Shown here: positions 16,866 through 27,225 of the stretch, in pieces
Layout: every line of letters begins with the position of its first letter
How positions within the stretch are numbered: position 1 is the first letter of the stretch
Source: Corynebacterium jeikeium
GTDB lineage: Bacteria; Actinomycetota; Actinomycetes; Mycobacteriales; Mycobacteriaceae
Assembly: GCF_028609885.1 (NCBI RefSeq)
Contig: NZ_CP063195.1
Location: forward strand, 62,001-126,000
Direction: 5' to 3'
DNA length: 64,000 nt
Notes under the pieces: model-generated
Told to the model about the DNA's origin: nothing
Database searches by the model: none
What the model saw: the letters and a program-made list of their open reading frames with translations, nothing else
Program-made: the position numbers and the translations under genes

Positions 16866-17171
16866 TTAATCCACTAGCAACATAGAAAGCGTGCTTCCCC
16901 CCAGGCGCGTACTTTCGTTTTCAAGGCCAAGGTCCAGCCACATTACGAGCAGCAGGATAACCAAAGCGCAGATGATAAAAATCAGCGCGCCGATAAAGAA
17001 ATAAGACCGTAAGGGTCCACTCTTAGGCTCTTCCTGCAGAGGCACCTCAACCGTCGGTTGGGGGCCTTTTTTCTGTGGGGCCACAGCCGGAGCGCCAGTC
17101 TCGTCCACGAAGCCGCCACGCTGGACGGATACGGCCCGGAATGTGCCCGTGTCTCCTTGCTTGTCTTCCAT
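16866..17171 (-). CDS. Small single-pass membrane protein, function unknown
   Basis: 101 aa. The polar N-terminal half contains FVDETGAPAVAP and a Pro/Glu-rich stretch, followed by one hydrophobic helix (YFFIGALIFIICALVILLLVMWL) and a short C-terminal tail. A longer ATG start lies at 17222, but the ATG at 17171 has a GGAGAAG ribosome binding site at proper distance. No family recognised. Confidence 0.55.
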   Translation of the reverse strand: MEDKQGDTGTFRAVSVQRGGFVDETGAPAVAPQKKGPQPTVEVPLQEEPKSGPLRSYFFIGALIFIICALVILLLVMWLDLGLENESTRLGGSTLSMLLVD

Positions 17172-17655
17172 CGGTCTTCTCCGGTTCGTATTTCTCGGTG
17201 GTTCGTGCTGTTTTAGCTGCATATTTAGGAAAGCGACATCGGCAGAATTTGGGTGGCGAAATCCTGCATGACTTCTGCAGAGCTGTGTGAAGCCCTACAA
17301 AAACTTAAAGAATAAGAGGAATGGAGAGTCGAAACTGTTGGGTTACCTTCAGCTTAGTCACGTGGATCCCCCGCTTTAAGGCTGACCCTATTCCAGGGGT
17401 ATAACGCCAGTTAAGCCCCTTTTGTTCCACCCTCAAGCAGGGTTATACACAGTCGGAATTGATTGTGGATAACCCCGCTGTATGGATGGGGGTGGTCGCT
17501 TCGGTGCCCGGTGTCCGTCCAACCTTTTAGTTACGCTGTTGAATGTCTACCAGCGCTCGCGGGCGCACTCCAAATTCCGCACTTCAGATCCCCGTACGCC
17601 AGACTTCATGTCACATGTTTGTCGCCTGTGTCTGGCAGTAGTTGAAAGGAACCCG
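17172..17655. other. Gene-free stretch containing two DnaA-box-like sites
   Basis: About 480 bp between divergent genes. No convincing ORF or RNA gene was seen. It holds a pair of opposed DnaA-box-like 9-mers at 17443-17451 and 17463-17472 (listed separately) and the AAAGGA site of the glycosylase gene. The rest shows nothing recognisable. Confidence 0.5.
17443..17472. promoter_or_regulatory. Pair of DnaA-box-like sequences in opposite orientation
   Basis: TTATACACA (17443-17451) differs by one base from the box TTATCCACA; TTGTGGATAA (17463-17472) is an exact box on the other strand. Centres are about 21 bp apart. No dnaA gene is nearby, so this is more likely a regulatory or DnaA-binding site than an origin. 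Confidence 0.4.
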
Positions 17656-18336
17656 ATGGAAGGCCAGCTTCTCACCACCAGCACCGGGCAGCTCGTCGAT
17701 GAATCGGGGGTCGCGCGCCCGCCGTGGGCCTACCGCAGCGAGATTGAGCTGGACTACTACGACAACGAGTGGGGCCGTCCGGTCATTACCGAGCATGGGT
17801 TGCTGGAGCGCATCGCCCTCGAAGGTTTCCAATCCGGGCTGTCGTGGGCCACCATTCTGCGCAAGCGGCGGGACTTTCGCTCTGTCTTCTTTCTTTTTGA
17901 CGCCCAGCGCATCGCCGAAATGAGCGAGCCCCAAAGGCGTGCCGCTTTGCAGGACGAACGCTTGATCCGGAATGCCCGCAAGCACGAGTCACTTTACGAA
18001 AACGCCAAGGCGACGCTGGAGCTGCGCCGAGCGGAGGAATTTCAGAAACTACCGGGGGATTCGCCCGCGCGCGAGGTTCTGGGCGGGGCGGCCAACCGGT
18101 TAGCACCGGGGCTGCCGGTGCTCGTATGGTCGTTCACCCCGGCGGAGCACTCCCGACCGACATCGCTGGATGGGGTGCCTTCGTCCTCGCCGGAATCGAG
18201 GGCACTGGCGAAAGAACTGAAGCGCCGGGGGTTCCAGTTTGTCGGTCCCACTACCTGCTATGCGTTGATGCAAGCCATCGGCATGGTCGATGACCGAGTG
18301 GTGGAGCCGCCCGCGGAAGCTAACCCTCTTGGGTAG
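17656..18336 (+). CDS. tag: DNA-3-methyladenine glycosylase I (Tag) lacking zinc ligands
   Basis: 226-aa helix-hairpin-helix glycosylase that removes 3-methyladenine from DNA. The fold blocks are clear: YDNEWGRPV, LEGFQSGLSWATILRKR (containing the active-site Glu, near residue 56), FQFVGPTTCYALMQAIGMV. In E. coli Tag a zinc ion is held by Cys4, His17, His175 and Cys179. The equivalent positions here look like Pro (RPPWAY), Tyr (YYDNEWG), Arg (DDRVV) and Pro (VEPP), so all four ligands seem replaced. The ATG at 17656 has AAAGGA upstream; the longer frame from 17482 lacks conserved sequence. Confidence 0.82.
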   Translation: MEGQLLTTSTGQLVDESGVARPPWAYRSEIELDYYDNEWGRPVITEHGLLERIALEGFQSGLSWATILRKRRDFRSVFFLFDAQRIAEMSEPQRRAALQDERLIRNARKHESLYENAKATLELRRAEEFQKLPGDSPAREVLGGAANRLAPGLPVLVWSFTPAEHSRPTSLDGVPSSSPESRALAKELKRRGFQFVGPTTCYALMQAIGMVDDRVVEPPAEANPLG

Positions 18337-18382
18337 CCTAATCCGGGTAGCCCAGTCCGGGTAAGCCTGTGCTTTAGAGTCC

Positions 18383-20725
18383 CTAGAGTCGCGCGGCTAG
18401 CTCCACGGCCTGGCGGATGGCACGCTTGGCGTCCAGCTCCGCGGCGACGTCTGCGCCACCGATGATGTGGACGTTAGAGGTGCTGTCCTGCTCGGCATCG
18501 TTCTTCTCGGCACCCTCCGGGCGCACGGACTCCTGGCCCGTGCACAGCACGACCGTGTCTACGTTGATAATGCGCTCCTCGCGGTTCTCCTTGGTCTCGC
18601 GCTCGATCTGCTTCAGCAGCTCCTGCTTTTCGGCGCGATCCAGTGTGCGGCCCTCGAAAGTGCCGGACTTGATCTGCTTGATCTTCTTCAGCGTTACCTG
18701 CGGGTCCTCCACAGGGACGGTGATGTGCAGACCATCGGAATCGATCTTCTCGTAAGTCACTCCCACGATCTGCTCGGTACCGCCCATGGCCACCGCCGCG
18801 CGGTGAACCCAGCCGGTCGTCTTGCCCAGCGTGCGGCCCATGCGGGTCGGCTTGCGCTGCAGCATCACCACGCGGCGCTGCGGACGCTCCGGCTGCGGGG
18901 AGGAGAGGTTGCCGTGCACATCCGAGTCCTCGACCACACCCCATTGGCTGTTCCAGGAGGTCAGGGACTGTGGTGCGCCCTGGCGGTCCTCCAGTAGAAA
19001 CTCCGCGACGTCATAGCCGATGCCGCCGGCGCCGATGACGGCTACGTACTCGCCCGGCGCCTTCTTTCCGGAGATCAGTTCGGCGTAGGTGGCGACGGTC
19101 ACGCCGTCGATCTTGCCTTCCAGCCCCTCAGTCACGCCCGGGAACTCTGGGATGCGGGGGCGCACGCCCGTGGCCACAACAACTTCCTCGAAGCCCTCGG
19201 CCTTAAGTTCCTCCGGGGTAACGGCCTTACCGGTGGAGATGTTCACCTTCAGGGCCTCTAGGCGGTTGACCACGGCGTATAGGGCTTGCACGAACTCCTC
19301 CTTGCCAGGCACGCGCATCGCCAGGTTGAACTGGCCGCCCAGGGTGTCAGCCGCCTCGAAGATGGTGACATCGTGGCCGCGCAGTGCTAGTGCCTCGGCG
19401 GCGAAGAGTCCGGCTACGCCACCGCCGATTACGCCGACCTTCTTGGTGCCTTGGGCAGGCAGCAATTCCAGCTCAGTCTCGTAGGCGGCGCGCGGGTTAA
19501 CCAGGCAAGTCGCGCGCTTGTTCTCGAAGGTGTGGTCCAGACAGGCCTGGTTACAGGCGATGCAGTGGTTGATCTCGGTATTCAAGCCACGTGCCGCGCG
19601 GTTGACGAACTCCGGGTCGGCCAGCAGTGGGCGAGCCATGGAGACCAAATCCGCCTGCGGGGTCCCGGCGGGTTCGCCGTTGCCGCCGTCCCAGCTGCCG
19701 TCGAGGATGGCCTCGGCAACCTCCGGGGTGTTGATGCGGTTGGAGGCCACCACGGGGATGTTCACGTGCTCGCGCACCTTCTGGGTTGCCCAGGCGAAGG
19801 CGCCGCGGGGCACGGAGGTCACGATGGTCGGGATCTGCGCCTCGTGCCAGCCCACACCGGAGCTCAGCAGGTCAGCGCCGGCCTCCTCGATCTTCTTAGC
19901 CAGCTGCAGGATCTCCTCCTGGCTCTGGCCGCCCTCGACCAGCTCCAGCACGGAGATGCGGTAGTCGATCACGAAGTCCTCCGGTACCTTTGCGCGGATG
20001 GCCTTAATGATCTCCACGGGGAAGCGCTGGCGATTTTCCACGGAGCCTCCCCATTTGTCGGTGCGCTGGTTCGTGCGCTCCGCGAGGAACTGGTTAATCA
20101 GGTAGCCCTCGGAGCCCATCACCTGCACGCCGTCGTAGCCTGCGTCAGCGGCGAGGGCGGCGGAGGCGGCGTAGGCGTCAACAAGCTTTTCAACGTTCTC
20201 GGTCGCGATCTCGCGGGCGGGGAAGGGGCTAATCGGCGACTGCGAGGCGGAGGCGGACTCCGCCATCGGGTGGTAGCCATAGCGGCCGGCGTGTAGCAGC
20301 TGCAGCAGGATCTTCGCGCCACCGGCGTGCACTGCGTCGGTGATCTCGCGGTGAGCCTCGGCGATCTCCGGGGTGTTAAACGGAGTGCCGTAGGGGGTCA
20401 GGTTGCCTTCCAGGACCGGCGGGTAGCCGCCAGTGACCATCGCGGCCACGCCACCTTCGGCGCGGGCGGCATAAAAAGCCGCGAGCTTCGGCACGTCCTC
20501 GATGGAATCCTCCAGGCCGGTGTGCATAGAGCCCATGATCACGCGGTTGCGGAAGGTGGTCTTGCCGACCTGGATGGGGGAGAGGAGGGTCTTGTAGGCG
20601 GTGGCGGGATCTTCCACCGGGGTGGCGGTGAGAGTGGCTGCGCCCGGTGCCGTAGTCAGCGGCAGCAGGGTGCGCACGGAAGCGTCAGCGGAGGTAGAGG
20701 AGTTGTTGGAAGGCTGGTTCGTCAT
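18383..20725 (-). CDS. fadH: NADPH-dependent 2,4-dienoyl-CoA reductase-like (FadH family)
   Basis: 780 aa, slightly longer than the usual 670 or so. The N-terminal half is an Old-Yellow-Enzyme FMN barrel (FRNRVIMGSMHTGLED, LLQLLHAGRYGYHP, YDGVQVMGSEGYLINQFLAERTN). A 4Fe-4S cluster is set by CIACNQACLDH and ATCLVNP. The C-terminal half binds FAD and NADPH (VGVIGGGVAGLFAAEAL; AVIGAGGIGYDVAEFLLED). It reduces dienoyl-CoA during oxidation of unsaturated fatty acids. The ATG at 20725 is preferred to 20785 because the extra 20 residues are not family-like. A GATAAT lies 7 nt before the ATG. Confidence 0.84.
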   Translation of the reverse strand: MTNQPSNNSSTSADASVRTLLPLTTAPGAATLTATPVEDPATAYKTLLSPIQVGKTTFRNRVIMGSMHTGLEDSIEDVPKLAAFYAARAEGGVAAMVTGGYPPVLEGNLTPYGTPFNTPEIAEAHREITDAVHAGGAKILLQLLHAGRYGYHPMAESASASQSPISPFPAREIATENVEKLVDAYAASAALAADAGYDGVQVMGSEGYLINQFLAERTNQRTDKWGGSVENRQRFPVEIIKAIRAKVPEDFVIDYRISVLELVEGGQSQEEILQLAKKIEEAGADLLSSGVGWHEAQIPTIVTSVPRGAFAWATQKVREHVNIPVVASNRINTPEVAEAILDGSWDGGNGEPAGTPQADLVSMARPLLADPEFVNRAARGLNTEINHCIACNQACLDHTFENKRATCLVNPRAAYETELELLPAQGTKKVGVIGGGVAGLFAAEALALRGHDVTIFEAADTLGGQFNLAMRVPGKEEFVQALYAVVNRLEALKVNISTGKAVTPEELKAEGFEEVVVATGVRPRIPEFPGVTEGLEGKIDGVTVATYAELISGKKAPGEYVAVIGAGGIGYDVAEFLLEDRQGAPQSLTSWNSQWGVVEDSDVHGNLSSPQPERPQRRVVMLQRKPTRMGRTLGKTTGWVHRAAVAMGGTEQIVGVTYEKIDSDGLHITVPVEDPQVTLKKIKQIKSGTFEGRTLDRAEKQELLKQIERETKENREERIINVDTVVLCTGQESVRPEGAEKNDAEQDSTSNVHIIGGADVAAELDAKRAIRQAVELAARL

Positions 20726-21078
20726 GGGCGCAATTATCCCTAACTGCGCAAAAACTTGTGGAGCTTTCGAAGAAACCAAGATCATTCAGGCTGCTGCGCG
20801 TTAAAGTATGTATCAAAATGTGAGTAATGCATGACGATTATTGCAGTTCAGCGTGACTTCGGTCACACACTAAGGAGAGTCTAGAAAGAGTAAGGCAAAC
20901 CTAATTTTGTCTGCTCGCGCCGACAGGTGCACTCTAGATAACCCAAGACGAAATGGTGTGACCGGAACTACAGCTGTTTTCTGGCGGAGACTCAAGTCAC
21001 CACCAGACCTGCAGTCCGATTGCAACTTTATTCGCATATGCAAATGCAGTACTTGTGACGAAAGTTAGGCCGTAAATC
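20726..21078. other. Divergent intergenic region between fadH and gltB
   Basis: About 350 bp without a gene. It contains a GlxR-type palindrome (20852-20867), an imperfect DtxR-like 19-mer ending in ACCTAA (about 20888-20910), and GCATATGC near 21033. No AmtR-type site was found by eye. Confidence 0.5.
20852..20867. promoter_or_regulatory. GlxR (CRP-like) binding site candidate upstream of gltB
   Basis: CGTGA - N6 - TCACA, one base off the TGTGA-N6-TCACA consensus. The gltBD operon is a known GlxR target in C. glutamicum. The site lies 211 bp before the gltB start and 126 bp from fadH, so it could serve either gene. Confidence 0.5.
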
Positions 21079-24000
21079 ATGAAAAACTACCCTGCACGCC
21101 AGGGTCTTTACGACCCCCAGTTTGAGCATGATGCGTGTGGTGTCGCCTTTGTGGCTGACATGCACGGCCGCGCGACACGCGACATTGTGGACAAGGGTAT
21201 TCAGGCCCTGGTGAACCTGGATCACCGCGGCGCAGCTGGAGCGGAAAAGAACACTGGCGACGGCGCCGGCATCCTCATCCAGGTCCCAGACCGCTTCTAC
21301 CGGGAGGAGATGGCCGAGCAGGGCATCACCCTGCCGCCGGCCGGTCAGTACGCCACCGGTATCGCCTTCCTGCCGAACTCTCGCATGGCCGCACTCGATG
21401 CGGTGCGAGCCGTCGAGGCCATCGTGGAGGAAGAGGGCCTGAACCTCATCGGTTGGCGCGACGTGCCCGTTGACGACTCGACTCTGGGCGCTATCGCTCG
21501 TGACGCCGAGCCGCTGTTCCACCAGCTCTTTATCTCTGGTGTTGACGCCAACGGCTCCCCCCTCGAAGGCCTAGAGCTCGACCGTCGCGCCTTCTTCGTC
21601 CGCAAGCGTGCTGAGCGTGAACTCGGGACCAAGGGTGCTGGCGAGGGCTCCGGTGGAGACACCGTGTACTTCCCCTCCCTGTCTGCCCGCACGATCGTCT
21701 ATAAGGGCATGCTGACCACCCCGCAGCTGCGGGAGTTCTACCTGGACTTGCAGGACGAGCGCATGGAGTCCGCGTTGGCCATTGTGCACTCGCGCTTCTC
21801 CACCAATACTTTCCCGTCCTGGCCTCTGGCGCACCCCTACCGCCTGGTTGCGCACAACGGTGAGATCAACACCGTCCGCGGTAACGAGAACTGGATGCGC
21901 GCCCGCGAATCCCAGCTGCGCTCCGAGGTGCTGGGCGACCTGGACCGCGTGCTGCCGATCTGTGATCCGGAGGGTTCGGATACCGGCCGCTTCGACGAGG
22001 CCCTGGAGCTGCTGCACCTGGCCGGCCGTAGCCTGCCGCACGCCGTGCTGATGATGGTTCCGCAGGCGTGGGAGCGCAACCCGCACATCGACCCGCAGGT
22101 CCGCGCGTTCTACGAGTACCACTCCAGCTTTATGGAGGCTTGGGACGGCCCGGCGGCTATCACCTTCACCGACGGCACCCTCATCGGTGCCACCCTGGAC
22201 CGCAACGGCCTGCGCCCGGGTCGCATCTGGATCACCAAGGACGGCCTCGTAGTCATGGCTTCCGAGGCCGGCGTGCTGGACATCCCGGACAGCGAGATCG
22301 TCAAGCGTACCCGCGTGGAGCCGGGCAAGATGTTCCTGGTCGACATCTCTCGCGGCTGCGTGGTGGAGGACGAGGAGATCAAGCAGGCTCTGGCTGCCCA
22401 GCCCTACGAGCAGTGGGTAGAGGAGAACCTGGTCCGCGAATCCGACCTGCCGACTGCCGAGCCGATCGCCATGAACCACGAGCGCATCGTCCTGCGCCAG
22501 CGGGTCTTCGGCTACACCGAGGAAGACCTCGAGACTCTGCTGCGCCCCATGGCCGACAAGGGTGCCGAAGGAATCGGCTCGATGGGTACGGATACCCCGA
22601 TCGCCGCCCTGTCCAACCGCCCGCGTCTGTTGTACGACTTCTTCGCCCAGCGCTTCGCACAGGTGACCAACCCGCCGCTGGATAGCTACCGCGAGAAGAT
22701 GGTCACCAGCATGTTTACTCAGCTGGGTGCTCAGGCGGATGTGCTTAACCCTGGTCCGGACGCCGCCCACCGCATCCACTTGGACAGCCCGATTCTGGGT
22801 AACCAAACGCTGGCCAACCTGGCGAGTGCGGCGGAGAATGCCGAGGCTGCCGAATCTGGTGTGGATCTGAGCGCCTTCAAGGCCGTGCGCATTCCAGGCC
22901 TGTACTCCGTCGCCCACGGCGGCAAAGGCCTGCGCGAGGCCATCAACCGCATCCGTCGCCAGGTCACTGAAGCAATTGAGGATGGCGCTACCATTCTCAT
23001 CCTCTCTGACCGCGAGTCCGACGAGCGCTACGCTCCGATCCCGTCGCTGCTGCTGACCAGCGCTGTGCACCACCACATGGTGCAGGAGAAGACGCGCACC
23101 CGCGCATCGCTGGTGATCGAGTCCGGCGGAGCCCGCGAGGTGCACCACCTGGCCATGCTGATCAACTTCGGCGCGGATGCCATCAACCCGTACATGGCCC
23201 TCGAGACCGTCAATGAGATGGCCAACGACGGACGAGTGGGCGTCACCGCAGAAGAGGCTGAGGAAAACTACATCAAGGCCGCGACCGCCGGCATCCAAAA
23301 GGTCATGTCCAAGATGGGCATTGCGACGGTGGCGAGCTACCGTGGCTCCCAGCTGGCCGACGTGGTGGGTCTGCACCAGAGCCTGCTCGACGAGTACTTC
23401 GTCGGTGCCTTCAGCCCGATCTCCGGCATCGGCCTGGACGAGATCGCCGAAGATGTTGCAAAGCGCCACCGCGCCGCATTCCTGCCCCGCCCTGAGGAGC
23501 AGGCGCACCGTGAGCTCGAGATCGGCGGCGAGTACAAGTGGCGCCGCGAGGGCGAATACCACCTGTTCAACCCCGAGACTGTTTTCAAGCTGCAGCACGC
23601 GACCCGTACCGGCCAGTACCGCATCTTCAAGGAGTACACCGAGAAGGTCGACAAGCAGTCCGAGCGTCTGGCTACGCTGCGTGGCCTGTTCAAGTTCAAG
23701 TCCAACCGCCCGTCGATCCCGATCGAGGAAGTCGAGCCGGTCAGCGAGATCGTGAAGCGCTTCGCCACTGGTGCGATGTCCTACGGCTCGATTTCCGCCG
23801 AGGCGCACGAGACTCTGGCGATCGCCATGAACCGCCTGAAGGGCATGTCCAACTCCGGTGAGGGTGGCGAGGATCCGGCTCGTTTCGAGCCGGAGCCGAA
23901 TGGCGACTGGAAGCGTTCCGCCATCAAGCAGGTGGCCTCCGGCCGCTTCGGCGTGACCAGCCACTACCTGAACAACTGCACGGACATCCAGATCAAGATG

Positions 24001-25686
24001 GCTCAGGGCGCTAAGCCGGGCGAAGGCGGCCAGCTGCCGCCGCACAAGGTGTACCCCTGGATCGCTGAGGTGCGTGTGACCACCCCGGGCGTGGGCCTGA
24101 TCTCCCCACCGCCGCACCACGACATCTACTCCATCGAGGACCTGGCGCAGCTGATCCACGACCTGAAGAACGCAAACCCGGATGCCCGCATCCACGTCAA
24201 GCTCGTCGCCGAGCAGGGCGTGGGCACGGTCGCCGCCGGTGTCTCCAAGGCACACGCGGACGTGGTGCTGATCTCCGGCCACGACGGCGGCACCGGCGCC
24301 TCCCCGCTGACCTCGCTGAAGCACGCGGGTGGCCCGTGGGAGCTCGGCCTGGCCGAGACCCAGCAGACTCTATTGATGAACGGTCTGCGCGACCGCATCA
24401 CCGTGCAGTGTGACGGCCAGCTGAAGACCGGCCGCGACGTGATGGTTGCAGCCCTCTTGGGCGCCGAGGAGTTCGGCTTCGCCACCGCTCCGTTGGTGGT
24501 CTCCGGCTGCATCATGATGCGTGTCTGCCACCTGGATACCTGCCCGGTGGGCGTGGCTACCCAGAACCCGGAGCTGCGCAAGCGCTACACGGGCCAGGCA
24601 GAGCACGTGGTGAACTTCTTCAAGTTCATCGCCGAAGAGGTCCGCGAATACCTCGCAGAGCTGGGCTTCCGCACACTGGAAGAAGCCGTGGGCCACTCCG
24701 AGTGCCTGACCGGCGGCGAGATGGAAGTCGAGCACAAGACCGCAGGCAAGCTGGACCTGGCGCCTATCTTCGCCCAGCCGGACAGCCCCTTCATGCACCA
24801 GGATCTGCACTGCACCAAGGAGCAGGACCACTCGCTGGACAAGGCGCTGGACAACCAGATCCGTTTTGACGCGGAAGACACGATCCGCCGCGCCGCTGCG
24901 GGCGAGGACGTCTCGGTCGACCTCAGCTACCCGATCACCAACGTCAACCGCACCGTCGGCACCATGACGGGCTCGCTGATCTCCCGCGTGGCCGGCCGCG
25001 ACGGCCTGCCGCAGGACACGGTGAACCTGCAGTTCACGGGCTCTGCCGGCAACTCCTTTGGTGCCTTTGCCACCCACGGCATGACGCTCACCCTTAATGG
25101 TGACGCCAACGACTACGTGGGCAAGGGCCTGTCTGGCGGCCGCATTATCATCCGCCCGACGGCAGAAGACGCAGCCGAGGACGTCACCAGCGATGTCATC
25201 GCCGGCAACGTGTTGGGCTTCGGTGGCGTACAGGGCGAAATGTTCATCCGCGGCACCGTGGGCGAACGCTTCTGCGTACGTAACTCGGGCCTGACCGCAG
25301 TGGTCGAAGGCGTGGGCAACCACGGCTGTGAGTACATGACGGGTGGTCGCGTTATCGTCCTGGGCAAGATCGGCAACAACTTCGCAGCCGGCATGTCCGG
25401 CGGCATTGCCTACCTAGTTGATGACGGTAGTGGCGTCACCGACCGAATCAACACCGAGCTCGTCGACATCGAAAAGATCACCGACGCCGAAGAACTGCGA
25501 TGGGTTGAGGAGACGATCCAGACCCACCGCGACCTGACCGGATCTACCGTGGAAGTCAACGCTGCGGATCTGATCAAGGTCATGCCCCGCGACTACGCGC
25601 GCGTGCTCAAGACGATCGCACGAGCCGAAGCCGAAGGCTTGGACAACGACGGCATCGCCGCCGCAATCATGGAGGAAGTGAAGTAA
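21079..25686 (+). CDS. gltB: Glutamate synthase large (alpha) subunit
   Basis: 1535 aa, full family length. It makes glutamate from 2-oxoglutarate and glutamine-derived ammonia with GltD. The N-terminal nucleophile domain starts at Cys20 after a short propeptide ([14 protein letters not shown]). The FMN domain lies around residues 800-1200 ([28 protein letters not shown]), with the 3Fe-4S cysteines in [12 protein letters not shown] (near 1144). The C-terminal beta-helix domain carries Gly-rich repeats ([32 protein letters not shown]). The stop is directly followed by the gltD start, so the genes are coupled. Confidence 0.97.
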   Translation: MKNYPARQGLYDPQFEHDACGVAFVADMHGRATRDIVDKGIQALVNLDHRGAAGAEKNTGDGAGILIQVPDRFYREEMAEQGITLPPAGQYATGIAFLPNSRMAALDAVRAVEAIVEEEGLNLIGWRDVPVDDSTLGAIARDAEPLFHQLFISGVDANGSPLEGLELDRRAFFVRKRAERELGTKGAGEGSGGDTVYFPSLSARTIVYKGMLTTPQLREFYLDLQDERMESALAIVHSRFSTNTFPSWPLAHPYRLVAHNGEINTVRGNENWMRARESQLRSEVLGDLDRVLPICDPEGSDTGRFDEALELLHLAGRSLPHAVLMMVPQAWERNPHIDPQVRAFYEYHSSFMEAWDGPAAITFTDGTLIGATLDRNGLRPGRIWITKDGLVVMASEAGVLDIPDSEIVKRTRVEPGKMFLVDISRGCVVEDEEIKQALAAQPYEQWVEENLVRESDLPTAEPIAMNHERIVLRQRVFGYTEEDLETLLRPMADKGAEGIGSMGTDTPIAALSNRPRLLYDFFAQRFAQVTNPPLDSYREKMVTSMFTQLGAQADVLNPGPDAAHRIHLDSPILGNQTLANLASAAENAEAAESGVDLSAFKAVRIPGLYSVAHGGKGLREAINRIRRQVTEAIEDGATILILSDRESDERYAPIPSLLLTSAVHHHMVQEKTRTRASLVIESGGAREVHHLAMLINFGADAINPYMALETVNEMANDGRVGVTAEEAEENYIKAATAGIQKVMSKMGIATVASYRGSQLADVVGLHQSLLDEYFVGAFSPISGIGLDEIAEDVAKRHRAAFLPRPEEQAHRELEIGGEYKWRREGEYHLFNPETVFKLQHATRTGQYRIFKEYTEKVDKQSERLATLRGLFKFKSNRPSIPIEEVEPVSEIVKRFATGAMSYGSISAEAHETLAIAMNRLKGMSNSGEGGEDPARFEPEPNGDWKRSAIKQVASGRFGVTSHYLNNCTDIQIKMAQGAKPGEGGQLPPHKVYPWIAEVRVTTPGVGLISPPPHHDIYSIEDLAQLIHDLKNANPDARIHVKLVAEQGVGTVAAGVSKAHADVVLISGHDGGTGASPLTSLKHAGGPWELGLAETQQTLLMNGLRDRITVQCDGQLKTGRDVMVAALLGAEEFGFATAPLVVSGCIMMRVCHLDTCPVGVATQNPELRKRYTGQAEHVVNFFKFIAEEVREYLAELGFRTLEEAVGHSECLTGGEMEVEHKTAGKLDLAPIFAQPDSPFMHQDLHCTKEQDHSLDKALDNQIRFDAEDTIRRAAAGEDVSVDLSYPITNVNRTVGTMTGSLISRVAGRDGLPQDTVNLQFTGSAGNSFGAFATHGMTLTLNGDANDYVGKGLSGGRIIIRPTAEDAAEDVTSDVIAGNVLGFGGVQGEMFIRGTVGERFCVRNSGLTAVVEGVGNHGCEYMTGGRVIVLGKIGNNFAAGMSGGIAYLVDDGSGVTDRINTELVDIEKITDAEELRWVEETIQTHRDLTGSTVEVNAADLIKVMPRDYARVLKTIARAEAEGLDNDGIAAAIMEEVK

Positions 25687-27225
25687 ATGGCTGATCCACG
25701 CGGATTTCTGAAGCACCGTCGCGAGTCGGCGGCACACCGACCCGTCCCGCTGCGCCTGCTGGATTGGAACGAGGTCTACGAAGACTTCTCCGACGACAAG
25801 GTGCAGACCCAGGCCAGCCGTTGCATGGACTGCGGCATCCCGTTCTGCCACGATGGCTGCCCGCTGGGCAACATCATCCCCGAGTGGAACGACCTGGTGC
25901 GCAAGGGCAACTGGCGCGAGGCCTACGACCGCCTGCACGCCACCAACAACTTCCCGGAGTTCACCGGCCGCCTGTGCCCCGCACCCTGCGAAGGCGCATG
26001 CGTGCTGGGCATCGGCGACGACCCGGTGAACATCAAGACCGTCGAGTACACCATCGTCGAGCACGCCTGGAAGGAAGGCTGGGTCAAGCCGATCAAGCCG
26101 AGCTTCCAGACCGGCCAGCGCGTGGCCGTCGTCGGCTCCGGCCCGGCCGGCCTGGCAGCCGCACAACAGCTGACCCGCGCGGGCCACGACGTCACCGTCT
26201 TCGAGCGCGCAGACCGCATCGGTGGCCTGATGCGCTACGGCGTGCCCGAGTACAAGATGGAAAAGAAGTGGATCGACCGCCGTCTGGAGCAGATGGAGGC
26301 CGAGGGCACGAAGTTCGTCGTCAACACCTCGCCGACCGGTGAGCAGCTGAAGGAGTTCGACGGCGTGATCGTCGCCATCGGCTCCACCGTGGGCCGCGAT
26401 CTGCCCGTCGTGGGCCGCGACCTGAAGGGTGTTTACCAGGCGATGGAGTACCTGCCGGAGGCCAACAAGGTCTGCGAGGGTGACCGCGAGGTATCCACCA
26501 TCAACGCCAAGGGCAAGCGCGTGGTGATCATCGGCGGTGGCGATACCGGTACCGACTGCTTCGGCACCGCGCTGCGCCAGGGCGCCATCTCTGTGTCCCA
26601 GTTCGACATCACCCCGAAGCCGCCGAAGACCCGTGGTGCCTCCACCCCGTGGCCGACTTACCCGCGCATCTGGCGCGTGGCGTCCGCCCACGAGGAGGGC
26701 GAGTACCGCGTGACCGGCAACGAGTCCGCCGACGAGATCGCCGCCCTGGGCCTGGCCGAGCGCCAGCCGGGCGATGAGCTCGGCATCCGCCGTTACTCCA
26801 TCAACACGGTGGAGATCACCGGCGACGGCGAGAAGGTCACTGGCCTGAAGGGCGCCGAGTGCCGCTTCGGCGAGAACGGCCTGGAGAACATCCCGGAGTC
26901 GGACTTCGAGATGGACGCCGACCTGGTGCTGCTGGCGATGGGCTTCGTCTCCGTGGAGGAGACTCCGGTGGTGCGGGACCTGGGCCTGAAGATTGGCGAG
27001 CGCGGCCGCCTGGAGCGCGACGACACCTTCCGCGCCCAGCCCACCAACGCTGAGTTCGCGGACATTCCGGTGTTCGTCGCTGGCGACGCGGGCCGTGGCC
27101 AGTCCCTGATCGTGTGGGGCATCTCGGAGGGTCGTTCCGCAGCAGCGGAGCTGGACCGCGAGCTGATGGGCGAGACCGCCCTGCCGCGCCCGATCAACCC
27201 GACTGACGTGGCGATGCAGGCTTGA
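25687..27225 (+). CDS. gltD: Glutamate synthase small (beta) subunit
   Basis: 512 aa. Supplies electrons from NADPH to GltB. Two cysteine clusters for 4Fe-4S centres are seen (CMDCGIPFCHDGCPLGN and CPAPCEGACVLG). The FAD site is VVGSGPAGLAAAQQL, followed by ERADRIGGLMRYGVPEYKM. The NADPH site is VIIGGGDTGTDCFGTALRQGA, and a second FAD contact is VFVAGDAGRGQSLIVWGI near the C-terminus. It starts on the base after the gltB stop and its TGA is overlapped by the next gene, suggesting a gltB-gltD-exporter transcript. Confidence 0.97.
   Translation: MADPRGFLKHRRESAAHRPVPLRLLDWNEVYEDFSDDKVQTQASRCMDCGIPFCHDGCPLGNIIPEWNDLVRKGNWREAYDRLHATNNFPEFTGRLCPAPCEGACVLGIGDDPVNIKTVEYTIVEHAWKEGWVKPIKPSFQTGQRVAVVGSGPAGLAAAQQLTRAGHDVTVFERADRIGGLMRYGVPEYKMEKKWIDRRLEQMEAEGTKFVVNTSPTGEQLKEFDGVIVAIGSTVGRDLPVVGRDLKGVYQAMEYLPEANKVCEGDREVSTINAKGKRVVIIGGGDTGTDCFGTALRQGAISVSQFDITPKPPKTRGASTPWPTYPRIWRVASAHEEGEYRVTGNESADEIAALGLAERQPGDELGIRRYSINTVEITGDGEKVTGLKGAECRFGENGLENIPESDFEMDADLVLLAMGFVSVEETPVVRDLGLKIGERGRLERDDTFRAQPTNAEFADIPVFVAGDAGRGQSLIVWGISEGRSAAAELDRELMGETALPRPINPTDVAMQA

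Noticed and set aside
17443..17472. Chromosomal replication origin
   Set aside because: Only two boxes, no AT-rich unwinding element and no dnaA/dnaN nearby.
21571..24324. 917-codon open frame antisense to gltB
   Set aside because: High-GC coding sequence often leaves the opposite strand open; gltB is unmistakable on the plus strand, and this frame has no domain and His/Val/Gln-rich shadow composition.
25414..26691. 425-codon frame antisense to gltB/gltD
   Set aside because: Lies entirely inside well-conserved gltBD; shadow composition.
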